Source of the DNA: Owenia fusiformis
Taxonomy: Eukaryota; Annelida; Polychaeta; Sabellida; Oweniidae
Assembly (NCBI GenBank): GCA_903813345.2
Contig: CAIIXF020000001.1
Coordinates: 58,204,270 to 58,268,269, forward strand
DNA: 64,000 bases
Reading direction: 5' to 3'
In this document: one piece after another, positions 10,731-23,700 of the stretch
Layout of the letters: each line of letters starts with the position of its first letter
Position numbering within the stretch: position 1 is the stretch's first letter
Position numbers and translations under genes: made by a program
Notes under the pieces: model-generated
What the model saw: the letters and a program-made list of their open reading frames with translations, nothing else
Databases searched by the model: none
What the model was told of the DNA's origin: nothing

Positions 10731-11492
10731 TATATCGTACATAAATTGTTCCCCATCCGATTTATTTGGGGACTTCTTGAAGGTGTCTGATTCTATAGAT
10801 GGTTGGGAAGTGTCGGAATTCCAGTCATAGGCCCTTTTATACATCAATGCCCGGGCATTCATGTAACTTGATCTACTCGCTTATTGCCTGTATCCCAGGA
10901 TATTATAACACTTCACTGCAAACATTTGAACTGTTCATTCGCAAATTATTCACCTTATTTGAGGCATATAGTGATGAGTTCATTAAAAAAAACTAATGGC
11001 GTCGACACCCGTAACGACCTCTTGGCCGTGGGTTTTACTTTAATTTTGACCTTGACGATTAATTCAACGATGCGTTGGAGTTTATCATCATCCGATAAAT
11101 CAAAGTTGATGTAAACTTTTGTTATGCAACTATATTATCTCTAAAAACATCCTAAGGTCAAGTATGGATTATTTCCGAATAATAGATGACATATCAAGCT
11201 ACCCTGCGCGCAGAGTCTAGTTATACTACCCTCTGCTGCCTAGTATTGGATGAATACTAGTATAGTACATAACACTACTAGTACTACTAGGCTCTACTAG
11301 AATATAGTACATAACACTACTATTAACAGTTTAGTAGCCCCGCCCCCATGCCCTATACCCGTTACAGCCTGGGTCATAAATAATTTCAAATTAAGAAGCG
11401 AAGTCAAACTGACGAATGCAAAGGGTAATATGAAGCTGGGTTAAGAAATTGATTTGCTTACAGCCACCGTGAACAACGAGCTTTACTGACTA
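10731..11492. other. Gene-free stretch
   Basis: Contains CTAGTA-rich simple sequence at about 11253-11325 (repeated ACTACTAGTA and ATAGTACATAACACTACTA). No gene recognised. Confidence 0.5.
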
Positions 11493-11914
11493 GGCCTAGA
11501 TGCGAGTAGAAATAATCTTAATTTACATTATAAAATAATCAAAATTCAGTCAAAGTGATGTTATATTTGAAACCTACGTGTAAAAGTACATTTAGAAATA
11601 TGGTTTCGAAAATTGTTTCTCAACTTTGAAAATTCAATTTTTTTTGAAAATGTTACTTCTAGTTCGGGTTGATTCCCCATAGACCCCATGTTACAAAATC
11701 ACAAAAAAGTGAAATATCTTTTTTTTATAATGGACAGATAATATTTTCTTTTACTGGACATATTTTGATTTGCATAACTATTAGATACATAAGGGTTATA
11801 TAAAATTTGAAACACTAAAACAGATGTAATTCAAGTAAAAGGGAACTTTCTACTATATCCGCCATGCTATCTGACCCGAACGAGCCACCCGGTGGTAAAA
11901 CTGATAACTACCTA
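11493..11914 (+). mobile_element. Harbinger-like MITE, diverged copy
   Basis: Inverted relative of the copy at 12927-13364. It starts TAGATGCGAGTAGAAATAATC and shares long blocks (ATTCCCCATAGACCCCATG, GACAGATAATATTTT). Its right terminal repeat has decayed. Confidence 0.7.
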
Positions 11915-12926
11915 AAATCGTTTCAGGTGTGGCTGCCATCTATACAATTCGTTATATTAAATTATTTGATTTGATTTGAAAACTATATTTATTCTGTGTA
12001 GCTCTATCAGTATAGGACTGGTCTTCTTAGAGGCCCAGGAAGACGCCTGATGCCTCAGTCACATTTGACGGGTTGACGACGTCTTCAGATAATCAAATGC
12101 AGTAAAATGATAACATTTTCAGCGATTGAATAATGATTCACATCACACTAAAGATACGCTGTTTCGCAAGTACATTTTGCGTTGCAGTTAATGAAATTCT
12201 GAAAAATATCAAAAAGACATAAATAACAGAAAAACCGTTACCCCATCGTGATGAACCATGACATCTCATTTCTCCTCAGCGCTGGGATGTTTCAGGTGAA
12301 ACAGAAAGATGCCATGAGTATCACAATGCCGTTACCCAAAAATCCCCAAACCCGCTAGATTAGAGCCATTAACAGTGAGGTCAATACGTAGAAAAAACTT
12401 CATATCTCAATTATAGATGGCATTTAAGCGTTTTATTTAGAGTTTCATCAAATTCAACCGTGTGCTCTTTATCACATGGTATATGTCATAAAATGTATCA
12501 CCTTATTTTCATCCTAATCAATATTAGGTATAATCCATTCACTTAGTGAAGTTACATTAGATTATATAAAAAACATGTATTTCCTTATATTAGAAGAATT
12601 CTTGTCAATTTTTGGACCGTTTTGCACAGAGTCTCGTCAAGGAATCCCACATCCATCTTTTTCACTTCTAAAGTAAAAGTGATAAAGGTTATGCATGTTG
12701 GAAGAGGGTGGTCTTGGGCTGAGAATCATCGATATTTTCTTTTTTCATGGCATATCAGTATAATGTATCAATTAGTGCCATTCAAAACAATTTTGATTGA
12801 TAAACATAAACCTATCCTGCTAATCTCAGTGCAACTTGGGCCAATTGAGTCGTGCACCAAACCTCTCACCTTATGGTTGGTCACAAAAGGCTCAATGTCA
12901 TGCATGTTCTCACAACGGTCTAATTA
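11915..12926. other. Gene-free stretch between the two Harbinger-like copies
   Basis: AT-rich. No transposon ends, gene or RNA recognised. Confidence 0.5.
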
Positions 12927-13364
12927 CCCAGATGCGAGTAGGTAGTTACGAGTTTCACCACCAGGTGGCTGATTCGGGTCAATTAACATGGCAGGTATAC
13001 AAGAAAGTTCCCTTAAACTTGAATATTATCAATTTAAGTGGCTCAATTTTCATGTAACCCTTATGTGTCTTATTCCTATACTAATAAAAATATGTCCAGT
13101 AAAGCAAAATATTATCTGTCTACTAAAAGAAAAGATATTTCATTTTTTGTGATTGTATAGCATGGGGTCTATGGGGAATCTCCCCGAGCTAGAAGTCACA
13201 TTTTCAAAGAAAATTAATTTTTCAAAGTTGATAAACACTTTTTAAAACCACATTTCTACATAGAAAGATGTGATTTTACATGTAGATTTCAAATATGATA
13301 TTACTTTGACTGGATTTTGAAGTTTTAATGACATAAAACAAGATTATTTCTACTCGCATCTGGG
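12927..13364 (-). mobile_element. Harbinger-like MITE, 438 bp, TTA target duplication
   Basis: Ends CCCAGATGCGAGTAG in inverted orientation (15 bp, exact), flanked by TTA at 12924-12926 and 13365-13367. The 3-bp TTA/TWA duplication is typical of PIF/Harbinger. No coding capacity. Confidence 0.8.
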
Positions 13365-14235
13365 TTATTCAACCTAGAACCATGGATTTCTGTACTTCTT
13401 AAGTTGTCAGTTTGTATGAAGGCCATGCGTTCCTTAACAAACCATGTATTTCAGTATTCAAGGATGCACAATCGTATATAATGATTGTTTTCAAACTGTT
13501 TTATAGAGATGATAAAACTTAATGTATGAATGATCTGCAAGACATTTATAATTTGTCGCTTTTTATGCAGGGCCGCCAAGCATTTAATACCCTATAAATC
13601 AGAGGCGAGCAAAATCTGTTTAGTTGAATTCCTAGAGTTAAAATTTCTATACTTAGGGCAATATTTGTCAATACACAGCCCTTGGAAAACAGAAATATTA
13701 ATCGTATGATTCTAGAGATTTTTGTCACTTTTTGGATATCTTTCACAATACAATTACAATTATTCGTCATGCGTTGTCAATGTCATCTGGTACAAGATGC
13801 AATAGGTTCATAGGCTATCTGAGAAACATGATAATATATTGAGTTTTGCGCCTTTTTGGCAAAGTGTATTCTCAAGCCCTTGGCTGTATGGATGTCAGTC
13901 ATCGCTGTATGAATAGCCAGAGAAAATCAAATAGAAATAGAGAAAAATAATCAACACTTTCAATGGTCTCTACTTACAGTGTTTAAACGTTTTGTTAATG
14001 ATTCTTAAATTTTATGTGAAGGTCTGCCAAAGAAAGTATTAAAGCTGCAACGTAAAACCTCAAAATTCTATACTAAGCTGCGGTAAAATAGCATATGCTT
14101 AAAAAGTGCAATTAAAGAAAAAACAAGTTCATTAAATATTTCAGTTTGGAAAAACTCAAGTTTAGCCTGCTAATATTGAAACAAAACGCACGTGTTCGCT
14201 AATTAATGTGAAAGGGAGGGGTTTATTGGATTAAA
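13365..14235. other. Gene-free stretch upstream of RBM24
   Basis: No transposon or gene recognised. Distal promoter elements may lie here but none stands out. Confidence 0.5.
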
Positions 14236-14262
14236 GAGGCGGGATTACGTGACGTCACCAAT
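14236..14262 (+). promoter_or_regulatory. Candidate RBM24 core promoter: GC-box-like site, palindromic CRE and CCAAT box
   Basis: GAGGCGGG (14236-14243) is followed by a perfect TGACGTCA (14250-14257) and at once by CCAAT (14258-14262), about 340 bp upstream of the RBM24 start codon. CREB/ATF binding to TGACGTCA and NF-Y binding to CCAAT are established; their use here is inference. No clear TATA box was seen just downstream. Confidence 0.55.
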
Positions 14263-14289
14263 CCGTTATTAGGCCAGCCAACCATGAGT

Positions 14290-14599
14290 GTTGTAGAATC
14301 GGCTTAGAAAGTTATAACAGAAGAGAAGCAACGAGACTTTATTAAGCACGATAACTAGTTGAGGCAACACAGTAATGACCATTTGGACTAGCAACTAAGG
14401 AACACAAAGTGAAATTCTACCATCTTTAGCACAGATCTAAGTTGAGAACTTCACTCAAAGTTACAAATTCATTTAGCTGAAGAAGATCAGAAGGGGGAAT
14501 TAAAACGACGTTGTTAATATATCTGATATCAATCACATAACACGAACTGCATTTGCTCAATCTGCTGTGAAGGACAGAAAGACATTTATAACTAATAAA
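14290..14599 (+). other. RBM24: Probable RBM24 5' untranslated region
   Basis: This lies between the CRE/CCAAT pair and the start codon. A short upstream ORF (14284-14307, MSVVESA-stop) begins only 22 bp after the CCAAT box, so it is probably upstream of the transcription start. The true start site cannot be read from sequence. Confidence 0.45.
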
Positions 14600-14770
14600 A
14601 TGGCTCTTGTAACTCAGAAAGATACCACATTCACCAAGATCTTCGTTGGAGGACTCCCATACCACACAACAGACGCTTCCCTCCGGGAATTCTTTGAACA
14701 CTTTGGAGAGATCGAAGAAGCAGTGGTCATTACAGATAGACAGACTGGAAAAAGCAGAGGATATGGCTTT
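14600..14770 (+). CDS. RBM24: RBM24 coding exon 1 (first two-thirds of the RRM)
   Basis: Encodes residues 1-57, from [18 protein letters not shown] to SRGYGF. It ends in phase 0 at the donor GTAAGT (14771). The sequence through YHTTDASLR and [20 protein letters not shown] is nearly identical to the vertebrate RBM24 RRM. Confidence 0.97.
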
Positions 14771-17700
14771 GTAAGTATATTTCACTTGTTGGACCTTCCT
14801 TTGAACCATTTGCTGAATTAGCCAGGTTGACATTGAAACCATTTGGCTTAATAACTAATCAAAAGTACATTGACTGTTATTGCGTGTTTGTCGCAGTTGG
14901 GTCATAGTTACTCAGTTTCACAGTTTCTTTTATAGTGACAAGTTTACTCTGAACAACATAATACACAGGAAAAGTTCAATCCAAAAATCTGAGATCATCA
15001 TATCCACATGTACTTCAAGTGTAGAGCACACGCTTTATATCTAGGTCTACCTAACCATAAACCACAAGGAGGTCTGCTAAAAACAGAAACCTGATATTCA
15101 AGATCCATTATTGGGGTATCAATATCAACATATCCGTGATCTGTTCAGTCACACCCGTCCTCTTCTAGTTTCATAACCATCGTGAGTTACATTACAAAAA
15201 CAAATCATATAAAACACACTTAGAGAGATAGCCTCACCATTGATTTTTATGTTCCACCATCCTGATAAATACCAAATGAAAATTGTTCCTGAATTTAACT
15301 TTACATTTATTTCAATTTTGGGCTCATGAAATAGCTGGGTGGTTTGTTCTGGTGAATTACTGATTGTTACGGGCTATTTGGGCCTAGGTAGCTCATCTAA
15401 TTCTTCATCTAAATAGTCGTTCGGAATGCTCTACTAAATGGTTCATCCTTGCATATGGATTTATACCTATCTTGTTTCACTTGCTCAACATTTGGTTAAC
15501 TCTTCTTCAACTGTTCTCGGTGTATGCTCAAGACACTAAGTCGAGTAATTACACTGGATATTTCCACTCTACTTTTCCAGGCCTGTTTTTCAACTTTTTA
15601 TGGTCTTAATGTAACGCAGATCAGAGGCCAGAAAATTCTTTGTTTTCTTTATCTCTAAGAGGAACATATGGAGAGATTTCTTAGTGACATGGAAAGTGAA
15701 CGGAAAGACATAGCCTTGGGGATGACCCTGTTATGTCGGTGACCTGTCCGTGTCAATCAAACCAGTTACTGGAATTTCTATATTAGTGCATCTGCCTGTA
15801 AGTTCAGTACAAAATGCAGAAGCTAAATTCAATTAACGAGTAAGTTCTGAAGTTTCTTGCTGCCAGTATGATTTTAACAGTTTAAGTAGCCCCGTCGATT
15901 GCAAGTTTTGTCTGTGGATCATCAAAACCTCAAATCATCTAACCCATCTGTTTTGAAAAGCTAGATTTCATCTTTAATGGTGCTTATCTTGATGCGTTTT
16001 CAGCTTTGAGTAGTACGAATCGGGCCAGAGGAACCTCATAAGCGATATAATATGCTATTTGTCACCTATGGTGTTAGTCATGAAGGCTGTACAAACACAG
16101 AACGTAAACATTAGTTGATGTGCCTTTGATATTCTTGATAAGAACATCTTCTGTAGTTAGGAAACGATTTCTGTTTAATTTCATAAATAATTTAATAAAA
16201 TCCCTGCACAATTCTGTCTCAGTCATATTGAAGCATGTAAACTCGTATTTGAGATGAGTTTCAAAATTCACAGGAATTCTTGCACATTGGTATTCAGTTC
16301 TTTTATCTTGGGTTATCGTGTGAACATTGCCCGAGCTTTTACATTAAACTTCTAGATGGATCATCGTTTTGGATCAGGTTTCCCTCATGAGGGTGCTCTA
16401 CAGATAATTTCAATCACTGCCCAAACAGCCTCCTGGCAGGGGTCGGATAAACAAAATCAAAATCAAATGATAAAATGATAGCCAACAGATTCATTTATGC
16501 ATAATATGAAGGCAACTTGGTCAAGTTAGTTTCAGAGCATTCTATCTTACCTGATATAATTTAAAAAAATCAAATTTAATGGCAAAAGCATATTCAATAC
16601 GAGCAGCTAAAATTGTAGGCCAAGGTTTTTGGTTGGAAAATAAATACCAGACAGAAGATGTGCGCATTACAGACATCTTTGGTAATAATTCCAGAAACTC
16701 CTTCAACATGATGGTTGTTTGAACCTATTTAGGTATCTTTGAGGCTAAAACATAATCATTTAAAGGTTCGTGGTTCCAAAAATCTTCAAGCGTTGTATAA
16801 TCAACAGGTTCCAATGTTGTTTGCTCAGCTTTCCGAATGATCTGCCACTTGATAACAAGATATTGTGAGGATTTCTACATTTTGAAATTTCCCAAAATAA
16901 CCCAGTTGTAAAAATGTAAGTTGAAGAACAAGAGTTGGCAACATGACTGCTGATTGTGAATGAATATCTCTATCTAGGATTAATGTAATTCGAACAGCTG
17001 ATCTTAGGCAAGGTGGGCAGGTAGGGGTAGAGTTGAAATGGTGTAGTGACTTCTGATGTAAACATTCCAATCTATATGTCAGCCATTGCGGTAGATTGGC
17101 TAATGATATAGAAGCTTCTTTGGCGCATCGTGTGCTTCTGTTCTGGTATTAGCATTTTTCGCACTACTCACACCTAGATTAATTCAAAAGTATCCAGTGA
17201 TAATTTACATCCAGGAAACAGGATATTGATAAGAAAATAAATCAATTTTAATTCTGAATTACAGATGTCGATATCAGCAACAATATTAATTGCCTTTAAA
17301 TTTAAAAAATCAAAGCTTTGAATGTGCAATCAGTTTAATCCTATAACAAATTAAACTGTTAATGTCAGCATCTCTCAGTTTGACATCTAAATGAATAAAA
17401 CTGAAAAGGATAAACCAACAATGACCAATCGTAATAATTAGCATGCTTTCTATTAGTTTCCTAAAGTCCTTATAATAACATTAATCACAAGTTAATTATC
17501 TGCTAAATGTAAATGGAAACAGCGGATTAAAGCATGTGGAGAATTGACAGTTGTACCTGGATTGAGATGAAAGCAAATGTAAGGTTATCATTTTGAAGCA
17601 GGTATAATATTTTGGTAGCTTCCTAATTTAGAGAAAATGTGTTACAGTTATCTTTTAAGCTTATTCTCACCCCGTTGGCCCACATGATGTTATCATTGTG

Positions 17701-20700
17701 TTTTTCTTTGAACCCATAATTGATTAAAGATGATGGAAAATCTAAAAATAAATATGCTCAACATGTATTATGTGAACTGTTTTTCAATGCGTCTATCTTA
17801 ATTTGAACCCATGATATGAATACATTCGTGGATTTCTTTTTTAAGTTCGGACCCTCCCAAACAAGCAATGCATTGACTTTCTAAAATAGTACAAGTAAAA
17901 TATGATCTGATTTCAACTTTCTGAACAAAAGCTCTATTAGAAGTACAAACTACACGTGGCTTATCTATAATCAATGTAATATTTTCTTTTTGCTATTCAA
18001 GTGTACATTTAGTCTTAGAGTTAATATAATAGTTGACTTCAAAGTCGGGCTAGACACATATTTACTTGAACTGGGTGCTGTTTGCATATGTCCGTTTGGG
18101 GCAGGGGTAGTTTACCAGAGACAGACCCTGGGAATGAACCACAACTCTCCAAGTGAAAGAACCACAAATTGTATGGGATGAAAAGGTGATGAAAACCGCA
18201 CTATTGACAAACACTTATTGATCAATGCCCCTAGGCCCAAACGCTGATCAATGGATTCTGAGGGAGGGGGTTGTATTCTAAGCTGTCATCTGGTTCATAA
18301 ACTGTTCAAAACAGCATAAAACTGATATTTGCCCTCAATGATAATCTTAGGACATTCTCATGAAAATGGTAATTCTTGTGAGTTCTATGACCCCTCCTTT
18401 CTCTATGTTGGGGTAACAAGGAAATATCACATAAGTCTCGCGCCCATCCCAATCTTTGGATGGATACATGGATAAAATGAACACCGTGGCAACGGAGACG
18501 CAAGACTGGTGTTTTGGTCTTATTTTTACACTATAGAAAAGGAAGATATTTTCTGAACTGTCTAAACTGCATTTCACATTTATTTTCCATTCCGAAGAAA
18601 TGAACGGAATGCAAGGTGTGAGAATATCAGTGTCATGCGGCTAAAAGACCTGAGGCGTTGAAATTGAAGAAAAAATTGATACATAAATACTAGTAGTTGA
18701 TATAACATCTATGAGTTTAATAGCAATATTGTGCATAGACCCGAGTATAAATGATCCCCGGGGAATAAAATTAATTACCACCTCTCTGATGTTCCTCATG
18801 AAAAACCCTTCTAAAATATTAAAATCCCGTCAAATGAATTAATACAAATCTTACCCAGAAAGGTTTGATAAAATAACTTTTGACGAAATACTAAATAGAT
18901 TGATTTCATTATCGAATACCTTTGTTAATTTAGTTCTTTCTTGTTGTTTCGCATCATTATGGAACGTGACCTTTCGAGGCTGGGATCTTAATAACTTGGA
19001 ACATCATCTTTCGGAATCTCATATAAAAATAAACGTCAAAATGTCTTGTGGCAAAACTTAGTCATCTTGCTGCGAAAGTATGATGAACAATGTGAACGCT
19101 GGAATACTTGGGTTACGTTAATTCATTACCCAATGGCAACGCTCTTTGGATTTGGTCCATTTCCCCTTACTTCTGTTAATTCCGGAACAACACTGGGTCA
19201 CATGTTAAGATTTCTAATATATTGACCTGTACTCTCTTTCCCAAACTAAAGGTATATATAGTAAATACCAATAACAGTCTTAAAGCAACAATGCATTATA
19301 TAATCAACTAGCCATTTTGTATCAGAATTACCTATTTATTAAGTTCCACACAAAATCCGCAAATATAAGCTAGAGTGTTAATATTTTTCCAAGAGATTTT
19401 AGTACCATTCATAGAATCTCTAAGGTTGGGTTCAGAGACCACGTGCGATACATAGGCCTATGTCAAATGAATGACTAAACAAACCTGGCCCATACTGTTA
19501 AAGTAGTGTATTCCTTTCACTTACACACATTGATAGAACATGACGAACCCGATCCACGTTGTTTCAAAACGTTGCTCGTTGTATAGGCTTGGGTAACAGA
19601 AGTACGGGATGAACTCCCGTCTCCATAGCTATCAGTAAAGACGTTATCAAAGCTGAAAAACAAGCTTATTCTCTCATCTTCAGAAACGTTTGGTGTATCT
19701 ATTTTATAGACCATGTTGTATCATCCCTCATTTTTATCTTTTAGAAGTTTGGCAAAACGTTTGCAATAAAAGCAGAAAGGTAACATATCTTAGATAAATT
19801 GTTTAAATTACAACTTAAATATTTATAATCAGGATGGCATACATCTGCTTTTCCGCTACTAGGTTCTGTCTCTTTGGGCAAGAGATAGCGGGAAAATTCA
19901 GATTTTTTTATGAAATATCCAGGTTTTTGCATTCGTATGTTCATTTAGTCATTGGATCTGCGTTTCTTTGAAACAAGCCTGAAACATTCATTACAGTTAT
20001 GTGCCATTTTCAAGTTCGATTTTGGAGTGTCATCTCCCTGTAATGTTCTAGGCTATGACACCCAGAGTAAGTTTTGGGCTGTTTTAAAAATATCATTTGC
20101 ATAGGAAGATTATGAACCATTCAAATGACAGATTGGGCAATAGATTCACTAATATGTTAAAATTAAATTCCATATGTTGCACTGAAATGAGTGTATGTAG
20201 AGTTAGATTGTCGCAGGGAGTTGTCATATTGCTGTTACTCAAAAAACATATAGAATTAATGAGAACACTATTCGGTGTATTCCTTATGGTATTTCCAATC
20301 ACAAATGTTTGTTTTATTTATTCATCAATCGCTTTCAGAGTTGTAATGCATAGCGCTTCCATTGTTTTGTTGTAATAAATTATTTACAGGTATAATTTGT
20401 TCTTGAATTATTTAGTGATTGAGTCTTGTGGAACTTGCGTGTTAGGAACCAACGCTCTACTGTACTATTGTCTATATTACTCTATTGAGTATAAACGATC
20501 TATATAGTCATAGAGGGGCCTTTAAATACTAGGAATCGTCTAGAATTAAGCAATCAATCAAGCAATCAATCAATCAATGAATTAAGCGATCAGTCAACCA
20601 ATCAAGGGATCACACTCCAACCAGACTTTTTCTCAACTCAATAGGTAAAGGTACTTTACAAACAAAATATATGGAACCACTCCGTGGAATAATGAACAAC

Positions 20701-23700
20701 AATAACTACCATGTTATCCACGTTTGAACAATCAATAAGAATATTTTTGTTGCATGATATCATTATTGCACCAAACATCATTAATTACATCATAATGCTG
20801 TTATGTCGTGGCATGTAATCCAGCATAAATGTCATATACCTGAATAAAGTTATCATGCATAACCAATCTAAAGTAATAGTGGCACGCTTACGCATTGTCA
20901 AATTTCGATTGTTGTCATCATAACGAAAATCACTAAAGAGTTCAAGTGTACCAAACAACCTTTTATAGAATTTACCCAACTAAATATAAAAACGGGTTGT
21001 TAATTATACCTGCTGAACATTGTGTGTCACCATTGTGTGTCACCAAAATCCTATAATTATGAATACATTATCGTTTCATGTGTTCCAAAATGACCATTTT
21101 GTCTAATCAGATACTCCATACAAATCATGATCATACAAATCATTGAAATGACCGATCATCCCGTATGTCTACCAAATAATCGATCATTATGTATCTTTAC
21201 TGAAATGACCTCTATGTTGTTTGCTGATCGATCATATTGTATGTTTTCCTGAAATGACCAATCATTTTGTGTCTTCCAGGTGACGATGACTGAAAGAACG
21301 GCTGCAGAAAGAGCATGCAAAGAAGCCAACCCCGTTATAGATGGCAGGAAAGCCAATGTCAACCTCGCCTACCTAGGTGCCAAACCACGAGGTATAACTC
21401 CAGGTACAGTAAATCATCATAGATCTCCCTTAAAACTCGTCCTAATAATACTAGAGTTTCTGGAGATTCTAAGAAGATATAACCTGAATGAAACACGTGT
21501 ACTCATTTAACTTGAACCATTCAGTTAGTCTTGCACATGCAAGTTTCTGCCCCTCCTCCCCATATATTTCCCATAAACAATGCTTAAGACTTGAAGGGAG
21601 AAATTCTAGAGTACCATTACGTCATCTTCTAATTTAGATGTCATTCTGAAACGTGTGAAAAACAATGAACATTTGTGACATGCCGTTGTCGTAAGTCAAC
21701 TGAACATGAGTGGCATGAGTAGATAGGCAAACATGAGTACACAGGACCTCCACTTGAACTCATGTTCCTTTGAAGATCTTCGCACTCAAAACTCAGAATC
21801 TGATTCTACCAGACTATATGTGCAATTTCTTGATCATGGTGAATATCTGGGATGGAGAGAACCTTCATCATCTAGGTGTATATGAACAAAGATGGAAATA
21901 TCTTCGTTTTCACAGATCAGGAATGATTTGATTCTAGTAGTCTAAACGTAAAGTATGTCTTAATTATGGTGTAAATGGACCAAGGTGAAAACAGATAAGG
22001 TCAGTGTAGTATGGTGTAAATGATGGTAAGGAATCTTTGGGGATTTCTTCTGTTTATCTCTGAGCCATCAGTTCTTTTTACCACAGCAGTAGGTCTATAT
22101 AATAAGCCTCAACATCCTCCACATCGCTTCTACTAATTAGTGCATCCACAAATTCCTACCAGAATTTTACTGGACAATCCACATACCTAGTATCGTTATT
22201 TCTTTGATGGAAAGGTATATGTTGAACGAAACTGGTTTTTCTGTGTTAAGATTTCTCCCCTGAGCATATTTCTTGCATGTTTCTGGCGCTGGAAGTTAAA
22301 CAAAACCCGAAGACAGCTGCCTAGTACATAAAGCAGCAGCTTCTTGGCTATACTTGCTACACGTGTTGCCGAAACTATGCGCAAGTTAGAAATGAAGATT
22401 TCGCCATACCTGTTCACCATTTCCAAATAGTGATGTTTTTGAGCTGTTGGAGCCAAGCATAGTTTCTGTTGATTTCACAAGCAATGGTTCTCATGTATGT
22501 TGTAAACAGGTACACATCTTGAAATCTTTGTTAAGATGTAACTCTCCCCAATCCTACTTCTTAACTATAGACGAATGCTTACTCGGTAATGACAATGTCA
22601 AAGTAGATGCCTCCACATCTGGGCCACTTTTATGGCTGAAATGACCCATGGTCTTGTGGTTTTGGATTGTGGGGTTCGGTCTTGAACGATGGCTAAAGTG
22701 AGGTCATTTGACACTGTTGTATATATGCTACACATAAGATCTTTGGTTGGAATTTTGTATTTCTTTTCTTATACTAGTACCTGGTTTTCGATGTTCTGAG
22801 GGCGTTACCATTTTCTATTTTATTGGTTATCTCCATCGTCCATTATGGGTGACCATTGTGTTTACGTATATGTAGATCACATGGATCATGACGTAATTTA
22901 AGTAATAAGTGTTCATCGAAATGCTATATTTTACACAGACATATTGGATGAGTGAGAGATGTGCTGAAAGTAGGAAAAGCACGTGTTAGTGTTGTTGTTT
23001 AGCATATGGCATCAATTATTTCCTGGGATATGTCAGTCCCCAACTATCCTGATAAGGGCCTAGTTTACAAGGTATTGGCCAGGGAACATGTGTTCATTCA
23101 TTGGCAGGATGCTAATACAGAAGCTAGCGATGTCTTCTTTCTTCTGTTCCTTGAGGAAGCCCATGTTTAAAATAACACATACCATGAGTGTCAGAGCCAA
23201 GTACATAAGATGAAGCTCTCTTTTAAGAAGCAAATCAATTCATTAGAATAGGTATGCAGTATAACACCATGATTGTGAAGTTCATTCTAATTTTTGTATT
23301 CTTTGAAATATCATCCTATTAGTACATATCATAGGCTTTAATGTTTTCACGAGAAGCTTAGTCTTTGATTCAAGACAATTATTATTAGATTCGGAAAATG
23401 AGTTCACTGAATGTTCTTTAATTTCATTCAACTTTAATTTCATCTAAAATTGATAAAGCCATTGAAATTAAATCCGCTTTTGGTAGATTATCCCGATGGC
23501 GGATTATATCAATAGACGAGACAATATTCACAAGAATAATGTGCCAGCTAAGTGCCTAGAATGAAATGTGATTATGGTCCGCGATCCAAATCTTGTATAT
23601 AAACCCAGAAAAATTGAGCACTCAATTGTAGCATTGAAGTAGAACAAAGTTCGATTCTTTAGAAATCTCACCATTCATAATTTGGCTTTAAGGATTCCAA

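Larger units (their letters stand above)
14771..21279 (+). other. RBM24: RBM24 intron 1
   Basis: A 6.5 kb intron with GTAAGT donor and CTTCCAG acceptor. It holds AT-rich sequence, a short CAAT-type simple repeat near 20553-20600, and GTGTG motifs and degenerate repeats just before exon 2. No transposon with clear ends and no conserved exon was recognised. Confidence 0.85.

Noticed and set aside
14567-14599. RBM24 start further upstream (14567)
   Set aside because: That codon is GTG and the added residues are absent from the family; ATG at 14600 has good context.
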